A stretch of 64,000 nucleotides of DNA from Stagnimonas sp965279705 (GTDB lineage: Bacteria; Pseudomonadota; Gammaproteobacteria; Nevskiales; Nevskiaceae), in contig OZ257257.1 of NCBI GenBank assembly GCA_965279705.1, positions 2,852,001-2,916,000 of the forward strand. Direction: 5' to 3'. This document shows positions 15,699-25,278 of the stretch, piece by piece. The position numbers and the translations under genes are program-made. Below the pieces are notes generated by a model that was not told the origin of the DNA, did not search any database, and worked only from the letters and a program-made list of their open reading frames with translations. Position 1 is the first letter of the stretch. Every line of letters begins with the position of its first letter.

Positions 15699-16837
15699 GT
15701 GCTTCCTTTGGGTGGGCTGGGTTTGCGGCGACGGACGCTAACAAGATGGGGATGCCCGAGCAAATCCACAGGGCCTGTCGTGCGCTCAAAGTAGCGTGCG
15801 ACGGGCGCCGGCAGGGCGACGATGCCATTGCGCAGATCTTGAGGCTTGTGCCAGGCCACAGGGCCGGCCTCGCCCAGTACACCGCCGAGGGGTTGGGCCG
15901 CACCGCGCAGAGGATGCAGGCTGAGATCAAAATGCGTGAATCCGTGCTCGATGACATCGCCAGTTTCTTCGTCGTGCAAGGCCAGGCCAAAACGGTTGCG
16001 CAGCAGGCCGGCACGATCCTCACCCAGCGGCACGACCGGCGGGCACCATAGCCCGCCCCAGATGCCTGCGTCGGGGCGCTGCTCCAGCAGCACGCGGCCT
16101 TGGCCATCCTCCAGCAGCAGCAGCCAGGCCTCGCGATGCGGCCTCTCGCGACGCGGTTTGCGCATGGGCAGTTCAGCAGTGCGGCCGGTTCGATAGGCCA
16201 CGCAGTCAGCTGACAGCGGGCAGCGAACACAGGCGGGTTTACGGGCGGTGCACAGCGTGGCACCTAGATCCATCTGCGCCTGCACGTAGTCAGCGGCACG
16301 CGTCGCAGGCAGCAGTGATTCGGCGAGTTGCCAGAGCGCTGCATTGACGGCCGCCTGTGCGGGATGGCCTTCGATGCCGGCCCAGCGACTTAGCACGCGT
16401 TTGACGTTACCATCCAGAATTGCCGCAGGGGTATCAAACGCCTGCGCCAAGATGGCAGCAGCAGTGGAGCGGCCCACGCCCTTGAGCGCAACGATCTGTT
16501 CAAAGGTGTTGGGAAACGCACCCGCATGATCGGCCATCACCTGACGCGCGGCGGCGTGCAGGTTGCGGGCACGGGCGTAGTAGCCCAAGCCCGCCCAGTG
16601 GCGCATCACCTCGTCACTGTCGGTCGTCGCCAGCGCGACGATGTCGGGGAAGCGTGCCACGAAGCGCTCGAAGTACGGGATGACCGCCGTCACCTGCGTC
16701 TGTTGCAGCATGATCTCGGACAACCACACGCGATACGCCGTGCGCGGGCTTTGCCACGGCAGGCCGGTGCGGCCGTGCTGGTCAAACCAGTGCAGCAGGC
16801 GGGGCGCAAACGTCTGCACATCCGGGGCCTCACTCAC
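15695..16837 (-). CDS. mutY: A/G-specific adenine glycosylase MutY
   Basis: A 380-residue base-excision enzyme that removes adenine paired with 8-oxoguanine. Visible: TGLPWQSPRTAYRVWLSEIMLQQTQV, helix-hairpin-helix ALKGVGRSTAAAIL with the catalytic Asp in AAILDGNVKRVLSRW, the 4Fe-4S loop CTARKPACVRCPLSADC (C-x6-C-x2-C-x5-C), and a C-terminal NUDIX-like domain for 8-oxoG recognition. Its start overlaps the upstream SRPBCC gene by 8 nt. Confidence 0.97.
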   Translation of the reverse strand: MSEAPDVQTFAPRLLHWFDQHGRTGLPWQSPRTAYRVWLSEIMLQQTQVTAVIPYFERFVARFPDIVALATTDSDEVMRHWAGLGYYARARNLHAAARQVMADHAGAFPNTFEQIVALKGVGRSTAAAILAQAFDTPAAILDGNVKRVLSRWAGIEGHPAQAAVNAALWQLAESLLPATRAADYVQAQMDLGATLCTARKPACVRCPLSADCVAYRTGRTAELPMRKPRRERPHREAWLLLLEDGQGRVLLEQRPDAGIWGGLWCPPVVPLGEDRAGLLRNRFGLALHDEETGDVIEHGFTHFDLSLHPLRGAAQPLGGVLGEAGPVAWHKPQDLRNGIVALPAPVARYFERTTGPVDLLGHPHLVSVRRRKPSPPKGST

Positions 16838-17369
16838 GCGCGAGACGCTCCAGGTTTTGCAGCGAAGCCAGTGTCTTCACCTTCAGCTGTCTCATCAAGG
16901 CGCTCGGGCCGATGATGGGCGGCAGCCACACGTCCGGTTCGGTATCGGCCGTGAACAGCAGGCGCGTGCCGGTGCCTTCAGGCGTCAATTGCCAGTGCGC
17001 GACGCCGCTCTTGAAGCTGGAGCCCTGCACCGCAAGTGTCTGTGTGGTGATCTCATTGCCGTGTGCCACCACCTGTTGCACGTGCAACAGTCGGCGGCAG
17101 ATGCCAAACAGGCATTCTTCCAGCTCGGACTCGACGCGCATACCGCCCGCCTCTTCGGTCGCACGTGCGCTTTTCAGGCTGGGGTTGAGTTGCGGCAAGG
17201 CGCTGACATCCAGCAACTGCGCCCGCACGCGCTTAGGCTCTGCCTCGATCAGCACATTGACGACCACGTGGTACACCGTGTGGTCGCGGCTCACCTCCAG
17301 AGTCTCCAGTTGCAACGCCAACGCGTTCGCCGACGATAGACACAGCAGCAATCCCACGAGTGTGCGCAT
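16830..17369 (-). CDS. Secreted SRPBCC/START-like protein
   Basis: A 179-residue protein with a signal peptide (VGLLLCLSSANALA) and the profile of a polyketide-cyclase/START-type domain: DVSALPQLNPSLKSARATEE, GTRLLFTADTEPDVWLPPIIGPSALMRQLK. Proteins of this type bind a hydrophobic ligand in a helix-grip cavity. It sits between asmA and mutY on the same strand with an 8-nt overlap to mutY. Cys residues in CLFGICR could form a disulfide. The ligand is unknown; the envelope context with AsmA may matter. Confidence 0.78.
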   Translation of the reverse strand: MRTLVGLLLCLSSANALALQLETLEVSRDHTVYHVVVNVLIEAEPKRVRAQLLDVSALPQLNPSLKSARATEEAGGMRVESELEECLFGICRRLLHVQQVVAHGNEITTQTLAVQGSSFKSGVAHWQLTPEGTGTRLLFTADTEPDVWLPPIIGPSALMRQLKVKTLASLQNLERLARE

Positions 17370-17372
17370 GGC

Positions 17373-19790
17373 TCAGGGCGTGGGCGGTGCTGTCGCCGGT
17401 GGTGGCTCGGCGGGCGGTTGGGGCTTACTGCCACCGAACAACTTGAGCAGGCCCTTGCCGATTTCTTCCTTGGCTTTCGCGCGCAGCGCCTCTCGGTTTT
17501 CGCGCACGGTTTCTTCGCTCACGCCCAGCTGTTCACGCAGTTGGCCAACCGCCTTCTGCTGGAGTGCCGCCTGCCAGTCGACCGAGACCTTGGGCTTGAA
17601 CAGATCACCGGTCAGGCGAATGGGCACGACCAGTCCTGTGAGATCAATTCGCTCCTTGCCGCCCTGCCCGCTGGCGGTATTCACCAGTGTCGGTTTGGCG
17701 AGATAGTTGATGGTCTCTTTCACCAGATCAATCTCACCCGCACCTTCCAGCCGCAGCAACGGGTTCTTGGCAGTGAGCTGGTCGGATTTGAGAATGCCGT
17801 TGGTGATGACGCCCGCACCGCGCAGCTCGGCAAAGTCGGTGGCCTGCGCCGCACTCGCGGCCGCAGGTTGCGCGGTGAGCATGGCTTGACCATCACGGAT
17901 GATCTTGCCGAGGTTGAAACCCTTCACCGCACCATCGACAAAGTTGAACGCGATAGTGCCATCCATAGCGCTACGCACGGCACCAATGGTGTGGCCGGCA
18001 CTGTTGACATCGAGCGTGAAGGAGCCTTTGCCGCTGAGCTTGTCGGAGTCGAGAAAATCCTTCAGCAGCGGCCCGGCGTTGATGCCACTGAGCGCCAGCT
18101 TCAAGCTGTGTTTGGCCCCCGGTGCAACATTGAGTGTCATATCTGCGCTGCCGCCATACAGACTGGCAGCCAGTTGCTGGTGATGACTGGCCCCAGCCGC
18201 GCCGTCGAGCTTGATGCGCACATTGGCGAGCTTGAGCTTCTTGAGCTGCATCGAAGCGACCTCTAGCGTGCCCTGCGCATTGAGTTTGTCGAGCATGGCG
18301 ATCGGCAGCTCGGTGGCGTTGAAATCTACCTTGGCTGCTGGCGTTGCCTCCGCAACCAGCGCGGGTTTGGGCGGTGGCGGCAGATAGCGGTCGGCATCCA
18401 GACGATCAGCCTTCAGGGCGAAGCTGATTGCCTGCGTCGCGAAATCACGCACGGCAAACTCGCCCTGCAGCGTGGTGTCGTCGAGCTTGAGCACCAGATT
18501 GCTGAAGGCCGCGCGCTTGGGGCTGGCGGTGAGTTGTGCGCTGAGTGCAGCGGACTTGAACACGCTCGCATCCGCCGTTTGAGGTTCTGCAATGCCCAGT
18601 GCGGCCAGCAGTGCGCGCGGCTCAAAAGGCGCAATGGTCAGATCGCCCGCCAGCTCCGGCGCTTCGCTGTCGAGCTTGCTGATCTGCCACTGTTTTGCAC
18701 TGGCATTGAGGCCAAAACCAGCCAGCTGAAAACCGCTGAGAGTGGCCTGCTGCGCCGCAAGGTCAGCGATGACATTGCCCTTGAGTTGCACCGCCTGCGG
18801 CTTGCCTCCGGGCAGCGACCTACCTGTGAGTTGCAGCGCGGCATCGAGACCATTGAGCGTATGCCGCTGCTGGGCAAGGTCGAGAGCCAGGTTGGTTTTG
18901 AGCGTGCCCTTGGCGGTGAGCAGCGGCGTGTCCGGCGCGCCGATGAGGAGGCTGTCGATCGCCAGCGTCAGAGGCTCTGCGCTGCTGAAGGTCTGCGCTG
19001 ACTTGGCATAGCGCAGCGACTCGGCCGCTACCGCAAACACCGCCGCCATTGGCTGTGCGCCGGTTTGCCGCACGTCGAACTTCAACAATGGCTTGGCGAG
19101 ACTCACATCACCCGTCTCGGCATTGAGTGCCACCGTGGTGTTGAACTCGACGGCAGCCGTAGCTGATGGAGCGCTAGCGGTTGCCTTGAAACTGCCTTCA
19201 ACCGCAAACGGCTCACTGGCATGCAGACGTCCGGTTTTCAGCTTGAGACCGTCGAGCTGATATTGCTTGTCGGCCTTGCGGTCGTCATAAGAAACGCGCA
19301 CCTCAGAGAGCGTGATGCCTTCGATATCGAGCCGCTGCATCTGCTCGGCCAGCGTCGGTTCGACAACCGGCGCTTCGACTGCGGGTTTGGGCAGCAGGTC
19401 CTGCCAGTTGTTGCGACCTTCGGCATCGATAGAGAGATTCAGTTGCGCGCCTTCGAGCGTCACCGTGCTGGCTTCGAGGCGCTTCTCGCGCAGCAGTGGC
19501 ATTAGTCGGGCACCTACTTCTGCGCGCTGCACTGTGAGCATCGGCGACGTGCCAAAACCTTCGACATTGCCCAGCGTCACATCGCGCAACTCGACCCTGA
19601 TCCACGGGAACACAGCGAGGCGAATCTCACCCACGGTAAAGTCGCGGCCGGTTTCTTTCTTGACGGCAGCGGCGATCTGGTTGCGATAGTCGTTCGGGTC
19701 GAACAGCAGCGGCACGGCTATCGCGACGGCGACCAGCAAGAGCAGAACGAAGCCGAATACGGCGAGCAAGATTTTCAGCGGTTTTGCCAT
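17373..19790 (-). CDS. asmA: AsmA family protein
   Basis: An 805-residue inner-membrane-anchored periplasmic protein. It starts MAKPLKILLAVFGFVLLLLVAVAIAVP (one TM) and continues with FDPNDYRNQIAAAVKKETGRDFTVGEIRLAVFPWIRVELRDVTLGN, the classic AsmA N-terminus. The C-terminal AsmA_2 portion has GKGSFTLDVNSAGH, DGTIAFNFVDGAVKGFNLGKIIRDG and LRLEGAGEIDLVKETINYLAKP. AsmA-like proteins form beta-groove bridges for phospholipid transport to the outer membrane. A longer frame to 19880 lacks any signal-like start and is rejected. It ends 3 bp before the SRPBCC gene. Confidence 0.93.
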   Translation of the reverse strand: MAKPLKILLAVFGFVLLLLVAVAIAVPLLFDPNDYRNQIAAAVKKETGRDFTVGEIRLAVFPWIRVELRDVTLGNVEGFGTSPMLTVQRAEVGARLMPLLREKRLEASTVTLEGAQLNLSIDAEGRNNWQDLLPKPAVEAPVVEPTLAEQMQRLDIEGITLSEVRVSYDDRKADKQYQLDGLKLKTGRLHASEPFAVEGSFKATASAPSATAAVEFNTTVALNAETGDVSLAKPLLKFDVRQTGAQPMAAVFAVAAESLRYAKSAQTFSSAEPLTLAIDSLLIGAPDTPLLTAKGTLKTNLALDLAQQRHTLNGLDAALQLTGRSLPGGKPQAVQLKGNVIADLAAQQATLSGFQLAGFGLNASAKQWQISKLDSEAPELAGDLTIAPFEPRALLAALGIAEPQTADASVFKSAALSAQLTASPKRAAFSNLVLKLDDTTLQGEFAVRDFATQAISFALKADRLDADRYLPPPPKPALVAEATPAAKVDFNATELPIAMLDKLNAQGTLEVASMQLKKLKLANVRIKLDGAAGASHHQQLAASLYGGSADMTLNVAPGAKHSLKLALSGINAGPLLKDFLDSDKLSGKGSFTLDVNSAGHTIGAVRSAMDGTIAFNFVDGAVKGFNLGKIIRDGQAMLTAQPAAASAAQATDFAELRGAGVITNGILKSDQLTAKNPLLRLEGAGEIDLVKETINYLAKPTLVNTASGQGGKERIDLTGLVVPIRLTGDLFKPKVSVDWQAALQQKAVGQLREQLGVSEETVRENREALRAKAKEEIGKGLLKLFGGSKPQPPAEPPPATAPPTP

Positions 19791-19880
19791 GCGCTTACTT
19801 TGTCGATGCAGAGAGTTTTTCGAGTGCTCACTATAGCGATGGGTTCCACGCAAGATTTCGCATGAGAGATCAAGGCCCAC

Positions 19881-19914
19881 AAAAAAAGGCGAGGCTGCAT
19901 AAGCAGCCTCGCCT
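19881..19914 (-). terminator. Terminator after the large secreted BNR protein gene
   Basis: Perfect 12-bp stem AGGCGAGGCTGC/GCAGCCTCGCCT with a 4-nt loop (19887-19914), followed on the minus strand by seven T. Confidence 0.92.
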
Positions 19915-19932
19915 CAATCACTGCCGCTAACC

Positions 19933-22900
19933 TCAGCGGCGTCGGCGACGCATCAGGAATACCAGCGGCAACAGGGCCAGGCCGAAGGCGCCACCAAAGC
20001 GTCCGGTTGCAACCGCAGCTGAGCTTCCACCACCACCGGTGGCATTGCTACTGATATTGAGAAACTTCGATGCCACGTTGCTGCTCATCAGGCCGCGCGA
20101 ATCCGTCACTGTCAGGCGTGCCATATAGTTGCCCTTGCTGGCGTACTGGTGAGTGATGGTCACCGGCAGCGAGGTGATGTCGCGGTCGGTGATGGTCTGG
20201 CCGTCGCCGAAGCTCAGGCTGAACTTGGCGATCCTGTCGCCCGCGTCGCCATCGCTGCCGCCGATGGTGAATGTGACGGTGTCACCCGGCTTGGCGCTGT
20301 CCTTGTCGCTCAGCAGCGAGGCGATCGGCGCGATGTTGGGCAGGCAGATACCGGTGCCGCGCACGATGTAGTCGGCAGGGCCGATGGTGTCGCGGCTGGT
20401 AGCGGTGGATGAACCGGCGCGGATGCGTACGTCGAAGCCGGCAATGACATCGCCCACTTTCAGGTCACCAAAGATCGTCTTAGGTACCACCATGACGATG
20501 GTGCCGTCCTCGCCGAAGGCGCTGCGCTCATCCAGGTTGCCGCCGGGCGCGAATGCCAGCAGGCCCTGCGGCAGCTCGGTGTAGGTGCCGAAGTCAAAAC
20601 TCGGCGGCCCCTGGGTGGTATCCAAAGCCACGTAGAGATTGCCGCGGGTGGGGAACAGCACGCCGTAAAACACGCCCGTCGGTTGCCCGGTAGCGAAGCC
20701 ATCCACCTTCAAGGTGATGACCAGATTGCCTTCGTATTCCAAAGGTTCCGCCACCGACAGCACGGTGGCATCGAGATCGGAAAGTCCGTTCTGATCGACC
20801 GGATCGGTCGCCAGCAGCTGGCCTGGCAGCACGCAGGTGTTGACGATTTCTTCCAGCGCGATCGGCAGTTCGATGATGTTGCTGACATCAGCTTTGCCCA
20901 GCACGTTCTCGGCCACCACGCGGTAGTAGTAGGTCGAGGTCGTATCCGCGCTGCTGTCGGTGAAGTCGGTCTTGGGGCCGGCATTGCCGACGGAGGCGAA
21001 CGGGCCGGTGGGCGATGTGGCGCGGAACACCTCGTAGTTGGTGATCGCACTCGCCCCGGTGTCGGGTTCGTTCCAGGCCACGCGCGTGCTGGCGATCGAG
21101 CGGCTGCTCTTGCCCTGCACGGCGCAGGCAGCGGCCGGCTTGATGGGAGCGGTGGCGTTGTATTGCGTGCCCGTATCGTTGTCGAACACGGCAAACAGCG
21201 TGCGGCCGCCGGACTGGCGCACCAGCGTGCCCTTGGCGGCAAAGCTGTTGGCGGCCGGGTCGATCACGCAGCCGCCGATGCAACCGTCGGCATAGGCGAA
21301 CATCGTGCGACCACGCTCGTCGATTTCCAGATCGTTGAAATCGAGCAGGTTGCGATTAGTGCCGCTGGGGCCGACGCCGCCGTGACCCTGCACCGGGTCG
21401 GTCGGCGAGACGTTGACCAGATGCCAGCTCAGGCCGCCGTCATAAGTGGTGGCGACGTAGGGATACCAGACGCCGGTGAAAGCCAGCGACTCGGAGCCAC
21501 CCTCGGTCGTGGTGCCCAGGAAGGCGCAGGACGCACGATCCGGGTCGCCCGCAATCGCTGCCGGGAAGCGCGTCGCAACCAACCCCGCTGCGGCACCGAT
21601 GTCGGTGTCGTTGATCCAGGTCTCGCCGCGGTCTTTCGACACCGCGACGTGCGCGCGGCCATCGGCGTTCTCGTAGCACATGTAGACGGTGCCATCGGTG
21701 GCAATGCCCATCGACGGATCAGAGCCGGCACCCCCGACGCTGGTCGGGATGGGATGTTGGGTAAAGGTCACGCCGCCATCGGTGCTGCGGTGTGCGAGGA
21801 CGTTACCGGAAGAGCCATCCAGCCCGGTGCTGGCGATGCACTGTGAGCTGTCGGGCACATACAGCGTGCCGTCCGGTGCGACCTGCGGATGACCATGCAG
21901 GCCGCCCGCCGCGCAGTCGAGGTTCTTGAACGGAAAGCCCGGCCCTTGCGTCTGACCACCGTCATCGCTGCGGGCGCAGAACGCCGCCGCAATCGACTGC
22001 GAGCAGTAATAGAAGGCGTTGGGGAACAACAAGCCCGCCGTCGGGAAGCCCGCCGGATAAGGACCCGTCACCATGCCCTGATGGTCGGCACCGCCGTTGG
22101 CAGGGCCGATCTGGCCGGGTATCCAAGTCTCACCGTCGTCGTCGGAATACTCGAACAGGCTGTTGGCACCCGAAAGCTGCGAGTTGAAGGTGCGGCCCGT
22201 GGTCTTGTCGGTGTACATCAGCGGATCGAGCGAGTTCAGTGTGGTCAGCAGACCCGACTTGTCTTCCCAGGTCGCATCGCAGCTCTCGGGTAACGTGGCG
22301 TTGAAGGCATCCGCTGGCGCCGGCAGGTTTTCCTGGAAGGTGATGCGATTTGCCTGGGTGTAGGCAATGAACATTGCGCGCTTGGTCAGGGGGTTGTAGC
22401 CCACCGTGGGCTCGCCGGCATCGTTGGCGAGACCGGTTTGCGCGACGTGCACCTTGTAGCGCGGCGGCAAGCCGGAAGCCGGAGTCACCACCGGGGGCGG
22501 CGTGCTGCCACCCCCGCCACCACCGCCCGTGGTCGTGGCGGGCGTCAGCGTGATCTTGGTGGTTGCCGTGCTGCCGGTGACCAGGAAGGGCACCACGCGC
22601 ACGGTGTAGGTACCTGCGGTAGCGACGATCTCCACTTTTTCTGGATTGGTCGAGCCCGCCGAGGCGGCTGTTTCGACGTCTTCGCTGTTCAACAGATACA
22701 AGTCATAGTCGTCAGAAGCAGCGGTCCACGAGGTCTCGATGGTGACCTTGTAGGCCGGTACACCGGCCGGCAGTTCGATGGTCAGTGCGTAGGCATCGCA
22801 GGGCAGCGCCGGGCCCAGGCAGGTGAACTGCGCAGTACCCGATGGATTGGAAATCGCGTTCGGTCCGTAGGTGTAGGTCAACTCCGGCGTGCTCGGCGAG

Positions 22901-22986
22901 AGGGTGCCGCTGGCCGGTGTTGCCGCCTGAGCAGTTAAACCGACAAGGCCCAGAAACAGCCCGTAAAACGCGTGATTCAACTGCAT
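19933..22986 (-). CDS. Large secreted BNR/Fn3/PKD protein with GlyGly-CTERM-like anchor
   Basis: A 1017-residue exported protein. In order: signal peptide (1-21), a PPC-like domain (about 35-148, SDDYDLYLLN), a Gly7/Pro linker (155-167), BNR/sialidase-type propeller blades (about 170-600; SDDDGETW, SDDGGQT, STDGGVTF, SKDRGETW, TYDGGLSW), an Fn3 domain (about 620-715), a beta-rich region, a PKD domain (about 905-985, SFGDG), and a tail GGGGSSAAVATGRFGG followed by a hydrophobic helix and Arg5. The tail fits the GlyGly-CTERM rhombosortase signal. Asp-box blades alone do not show glycosidase activity. Single gene with its own terminator. Confidence 0.85.
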   Translation of the reverse strand: MQLNHAFYGLFLGLVGLTAQAATPASGTLSPSTPELTYTYGPNAISNPSGTAQFTCLGPALPCDAYALTIELPAGVPAYKVTIETSWTAASDDYDLYLLNSEDVETAASAGSTNPEKVEIVATAGTYTVRVVPFLVTGSTATTKITLTPATTTGGGGGGGSTPPPVVTPASGLPPRYKVHVAQTGLANDAGEPTVGYNPLTKRAMFIAYTQANRITFQENLPAPADAFNATLPESCDATWEDKSGLLTTLNSLDPLMYTDKTTGRTFNSQLSGANSLFEYSDDDGETWIPGQIGPANGGADHQGMVTGPYPAGFPTAGLLFPNAFYYCSQSIAAAFCARSDDGGQTQGPGFPFKNLDCAAGGLHGHPQVAPDGTLYVPDSSQCIASTGLDGSSGNVLAHRSTDGGVTFTQHPIPTSVGGAGSDPSMGIATDGTVYMCYENADGRAHVAVSKDRGETWINDTDIGAAAGLVATRFPAAIAGDPDRASCAFLGTTTEGGSESLAFTGVWYPYVATTYDGGLSWHLVNVSPTDPVQGHGGVGPSGTNRNLLDFNDLEIDERGRTMFAYADGCIGGCVIDPAANSFAAKGTLVRQSGGRTLFAVFDNDTGTQYNATAPIKPAAACAVQGKSSRSIASTRVAWNEPDTGASAITNYEVFRATSPTGPFASVGNAGPKTDFTDSSADTTSTYYYRVVAENVLGKADVSNIIELPIALEEIVNTCVLPGQLLATDPVDQNGLSDLDATVLSVAEPLEYEGNLVITLKVDGFATGQPTGVFYGVLFPTRGNLYVALDTTQGPPSFDFGTYTELPQGLLAFAPGGNLDERSAFGEDGTIVMVVPKTIFGDLKVGDVIAGFDVRIRAGSSTATSRDTIGPADYIVRGTGICLPNIAPIASLLSDKDSAKPGDTVTFTIGGSDGDAGDRIAKFSLSFGDGQTITDRDITSLPVTITHQYASKGNYMARLTVTDSRGLMSSNVASKFLNISSNATGGGGSSAAVATGRFGGAFGLALLPLVFLMRRRRR

Positions 22987-23227
22987 TGCAAATCCTTATC
23001 GAGAGATGACCTACCGTGTGAAACGGTCGTCTCAACAAAAGGTTTACATATTTTTTACTTTTATTGAGGAAGCATTGTTTAGGGCCTTGCCAAGGAGGTT
23101 GTCGCCCGTATTCGGTGCGCCAAAAAGCCTGCTGGCTTTGCGTGCTGCACGTTTGCGGACGGTGCGCCCGCAAGTTCCTCGGCGCCCGAGTCGTTAAACT
23201 AGTCGCCAGTTCAACCTGCTGCCTTCA

Positions 23228-24568
23228 ATGTCCACTCCGCTTCGCACCTCCGCCTCACCCAAAGTGGGCATCGTTTCTCTGGGCTGTCCGAAAGCGCTGG
23301 TGGACTCCGAACGCATCCTGACCCAGCTGCGCTCGGAGGGCTACAAGACCTCGGCGACCTACGAGGCGGCCGACGTGGTCATCGTCAACACCTGCGGCTT
23401 CATCGACTCCGCCGTGCAGGAGTCACTCGATGCGATCGGCGAGGCAATGGCGGAGAACGGCAAGGTGATCGTCACCGGCTGCCTGGGTGCGAAGAAGAAC
23501 CTCATCCTCGAAAAATACCCGGACGTGCTGTCGATCTCGGGCCCGCAGAACTACGAAGCGGTAATGAAAGCCGTTCACTTTGCGGTGCCGCCCAAGCACG
23601 ACCCCCGCTTTGACCTGATGCCGGCACAGGGCATCAAGCTCACGCCCAAGCATTACGCCTACGTCAAGATCAGCGAGGGCTGCAACCACAAGTGCAGCTT
23701 CTGCATCATCCCCTCCATGCGCGGCCGGCTTGATTCGCGCCGCATCGACGAGGTGCTGCGCGAGTCCGAGCGCCTGGTTAAGGGCGGCGTGAAGGAGCTG
23801 CTGATCATCTCGCAGGACACCAGCGCCTATGGCGTGGATCGAAAATACGAAACCGCGATGTGGCGCGACAAGGAATATCGCACCTCGATGCTCGACCTCT
23901 GCAAGGGTCTGGGCGAACTCGGCGTGTGGTCGCGCCTGCATTACGTCTACCCCTACCCGCATGTGGACGAGATCATCCCGCTCATGGCCGAGCGCAAGAT
24001 CCTGCCCTATCTCGACATCCCCTTTCAGCACTCCTCGCGCGAAGTCTTGAAGGCCATGAAGCGCCCGGCGTCGAGCGAGAACACGCTCGCCCGCTTGAAA
24101 GTATGGCGCGACATCTGCCCGGACATCACCATCCGCTCGACCTTCATCGTCGGCTTCCCCGGCGAAACCGAGGCGCAGTTCGAGGAGCTGCTGGGCTGGT
24201 TGAAGGAAGCCAAGATCGACCGCGCCGGCTGCTTCGCCTACTCGCCCGTCGATGGTGCGACTGCCAACAAGCTCGGTGGTGATGTGCCGGAGGACGTGAA
24301 GCAGGATCGTCTCAAGCGCTTCATGCAGACCCAGGCCCGAATCAGCAAGGCCAAGCTGAAGAAAAAGGTCGGCACGACAATGGAAGTGATGATCGACGAG
24401 ATCGGCGAAGAAGGCGTGATCGCCCGCAGCTGGGCCGATGCCCCCGAGATCGATGGCAAGGTTTACGTCTCGGCCGAAGTGCCGCTCAAGATCGGGCAGA
24501 AGGTAAAAGTCGAAATCACACAAAGCAACGCTCACGACTTGCTGGGTGAGCTGATCGAAGACGAATGA
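23228..24568 (+). CDS. rimO: Ribosomal protein S12 methylthiotransferase RimO
   Basis: A 446-residue radical SAM methylthiotransferase. The N-terminal domain has PKVGIVSLGCPKALVDSE, VIVNTCGFID and VTGCLGAKK, supplying the three auxiliary-cluster cysteines. The radical SAM motif is CNHKCSFCIIPSMRGRLDSRR, followed by SQDTSAYGVDRKY and a C-terminal TRAM domain (about 375-440). RimO adds a methylthio group to Asp88 of S12. The stop overlaps the next gene by 4 nt. Confidence 0.98.
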   Translation: MSTPLRTSASPKVGIVSLGCPKALVDSERILTQLRSEGYKTSATYEAADVVIVNTCGFIDSAVQESLDAIGEAMAENGKVIVTGCLGAKKNLILEKYPDVLSISGPQNYEAVMKAVHFAVPPKHDPRFDLMPAQGIKLTPKHYAYVKISEGCNHKCSFCIIPSMRGRLDSRRIDEVLRESERLVKGGVKELLIISQDTSAYGVDRKYETAMWRDKEYRTSMLDLCKGLGELGVWSRLHYVYPYPHVDEIIPLMAERKILPYLDIPFQHSSREVLKAMKRPASSENTLARLKVWRDICPDITIRSTFIVGFPGETEAQFEELLGWLKEAKIDRAGCFAYSPVDGATANKLGGDVPEDVKQDRLKRFMQTQARISKAKLKKKVGTTMEVMIDEIGEEGVIARSWADAPEIDGKVYVSAEVPLKIGQKVKVEITQSNAHDLLGELIEDE

Positions 24569-25278
24569 GCGCAGCGGCGTTTCTGCGTCTGCTAGTGCTC
24601 GGGCTTGCAACCCTGCTTTGCAGTTGTGCCAGCCAACCGAGAGTCTCACCGCTTGCCGCTCGGGTGCCGTTGACACCTTGGCAGGACGCCGATGTGTTGC
24701 TCTCGGGCAGCAACGGTTGGCGCAGCTGGGTTGTGCGCAGCGCCGACGACGTCAAGACGCCCTTCAGCCACGCGGGCTTGATCCTGATCGAGAACGGCAC
24801 GCCGATGCTGCTTCACTCGACTCCCGTGGACGGGGCCAGAATGCTGACGATGCCACTGGCTGACTATCTGGCCGCGCCAGGATTGCAGACGGTTGCCGTT
24901 TACCGCGCCCGTGACCCCTTGCTGGCTCGGGCGGCGGCACGCGAGGCACGGCGCTATCTGGCGCTGGCGGTGCCTTTCGACCAGAACTACGACATTAACA
25001 GCGATGCGACGCTCTATTGCACCGAGATGATCTGGCGCAGCTACCTCAATGCCGGGGTGGATCTGCTCGGCACGCCGCGACGACCACTGCGCAGTGCCCT
25101 GCTTTATGGGCCGCTGATCTGGCCCTCGGATTTCACGCAGATGCCGGCATTGCGGCAAATCTTCACGACGGCGGATCCGCCGATGGCTTCACCTGTGCGG
25201 CAGGTAGTGATCGACCAGCAGCAAGCTGAAAATGCCCATCAGATAAACGATGGAGAAGCCGAACGTTTTCATCGCTAG
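24565..25278 (+). CDS. YiiX/YaeF-like permuted NlpC/P60 lipoprotein
   Basis: A 237-residue lipoprotein: signal sequence ending in the lipobox region ATLLCSCASQP. The catalytic His is in FSHAGLILIENGTPMLLHSTP and the catalytic Cys in TLYCTEMIWRSYLNAG, the order expected for circularly permuted papain-like YiiX/YaeF proteins that may cleave amide or thioester bonds. It is translationally coupled to rimO. The last 30 codons overlap the convergent ctaB coding sequence by 90 bp. The catalytic part ends before the overlap, so the tail is probably an extension caused by loss of an earlier stop. Confidence 0.82.
   Translation: MSAAAFLRLLVLGLATLLCSCASQPRVSPLAARVPLTPWQDADVLLSGSNGWRSWVVRSADDVKTPFSHAGLILIENGTPMLLHSTPVDGARMLTMPLADYLAAPGLQTVAVYRARDPLLARAAAREARRYLALAVPFDQNYDINSDATLYCTEMIWRSYLNAGVDLLGTPRRPLRSALLYGPLIWPSDFTQMPALRQIFTTADPPMASPVRQVVIDQQQAENAHQINDGEAERFHR

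Noticed and set aside
20683..21846. A 387-codon plus-strand frame opposite the BNR protein gene
   Set aside because: It shadows a gene with recognisable BNR and Fn3 domains and has the same antisense composition.
23041..23060. TTTACATATTTTTTAC as a further copy of the TTKACA-N3-TGTMAA operator
   Set aside because: The right half does not match TGTMAA and the region is simply AT-rich upstream of rimO and the BNR gene.
23423..24676. A 417-codon minus-strand frame opposite rimO
   Set aside because: rimO is unambiguous on the plus strand; the antisense frame has no motif.
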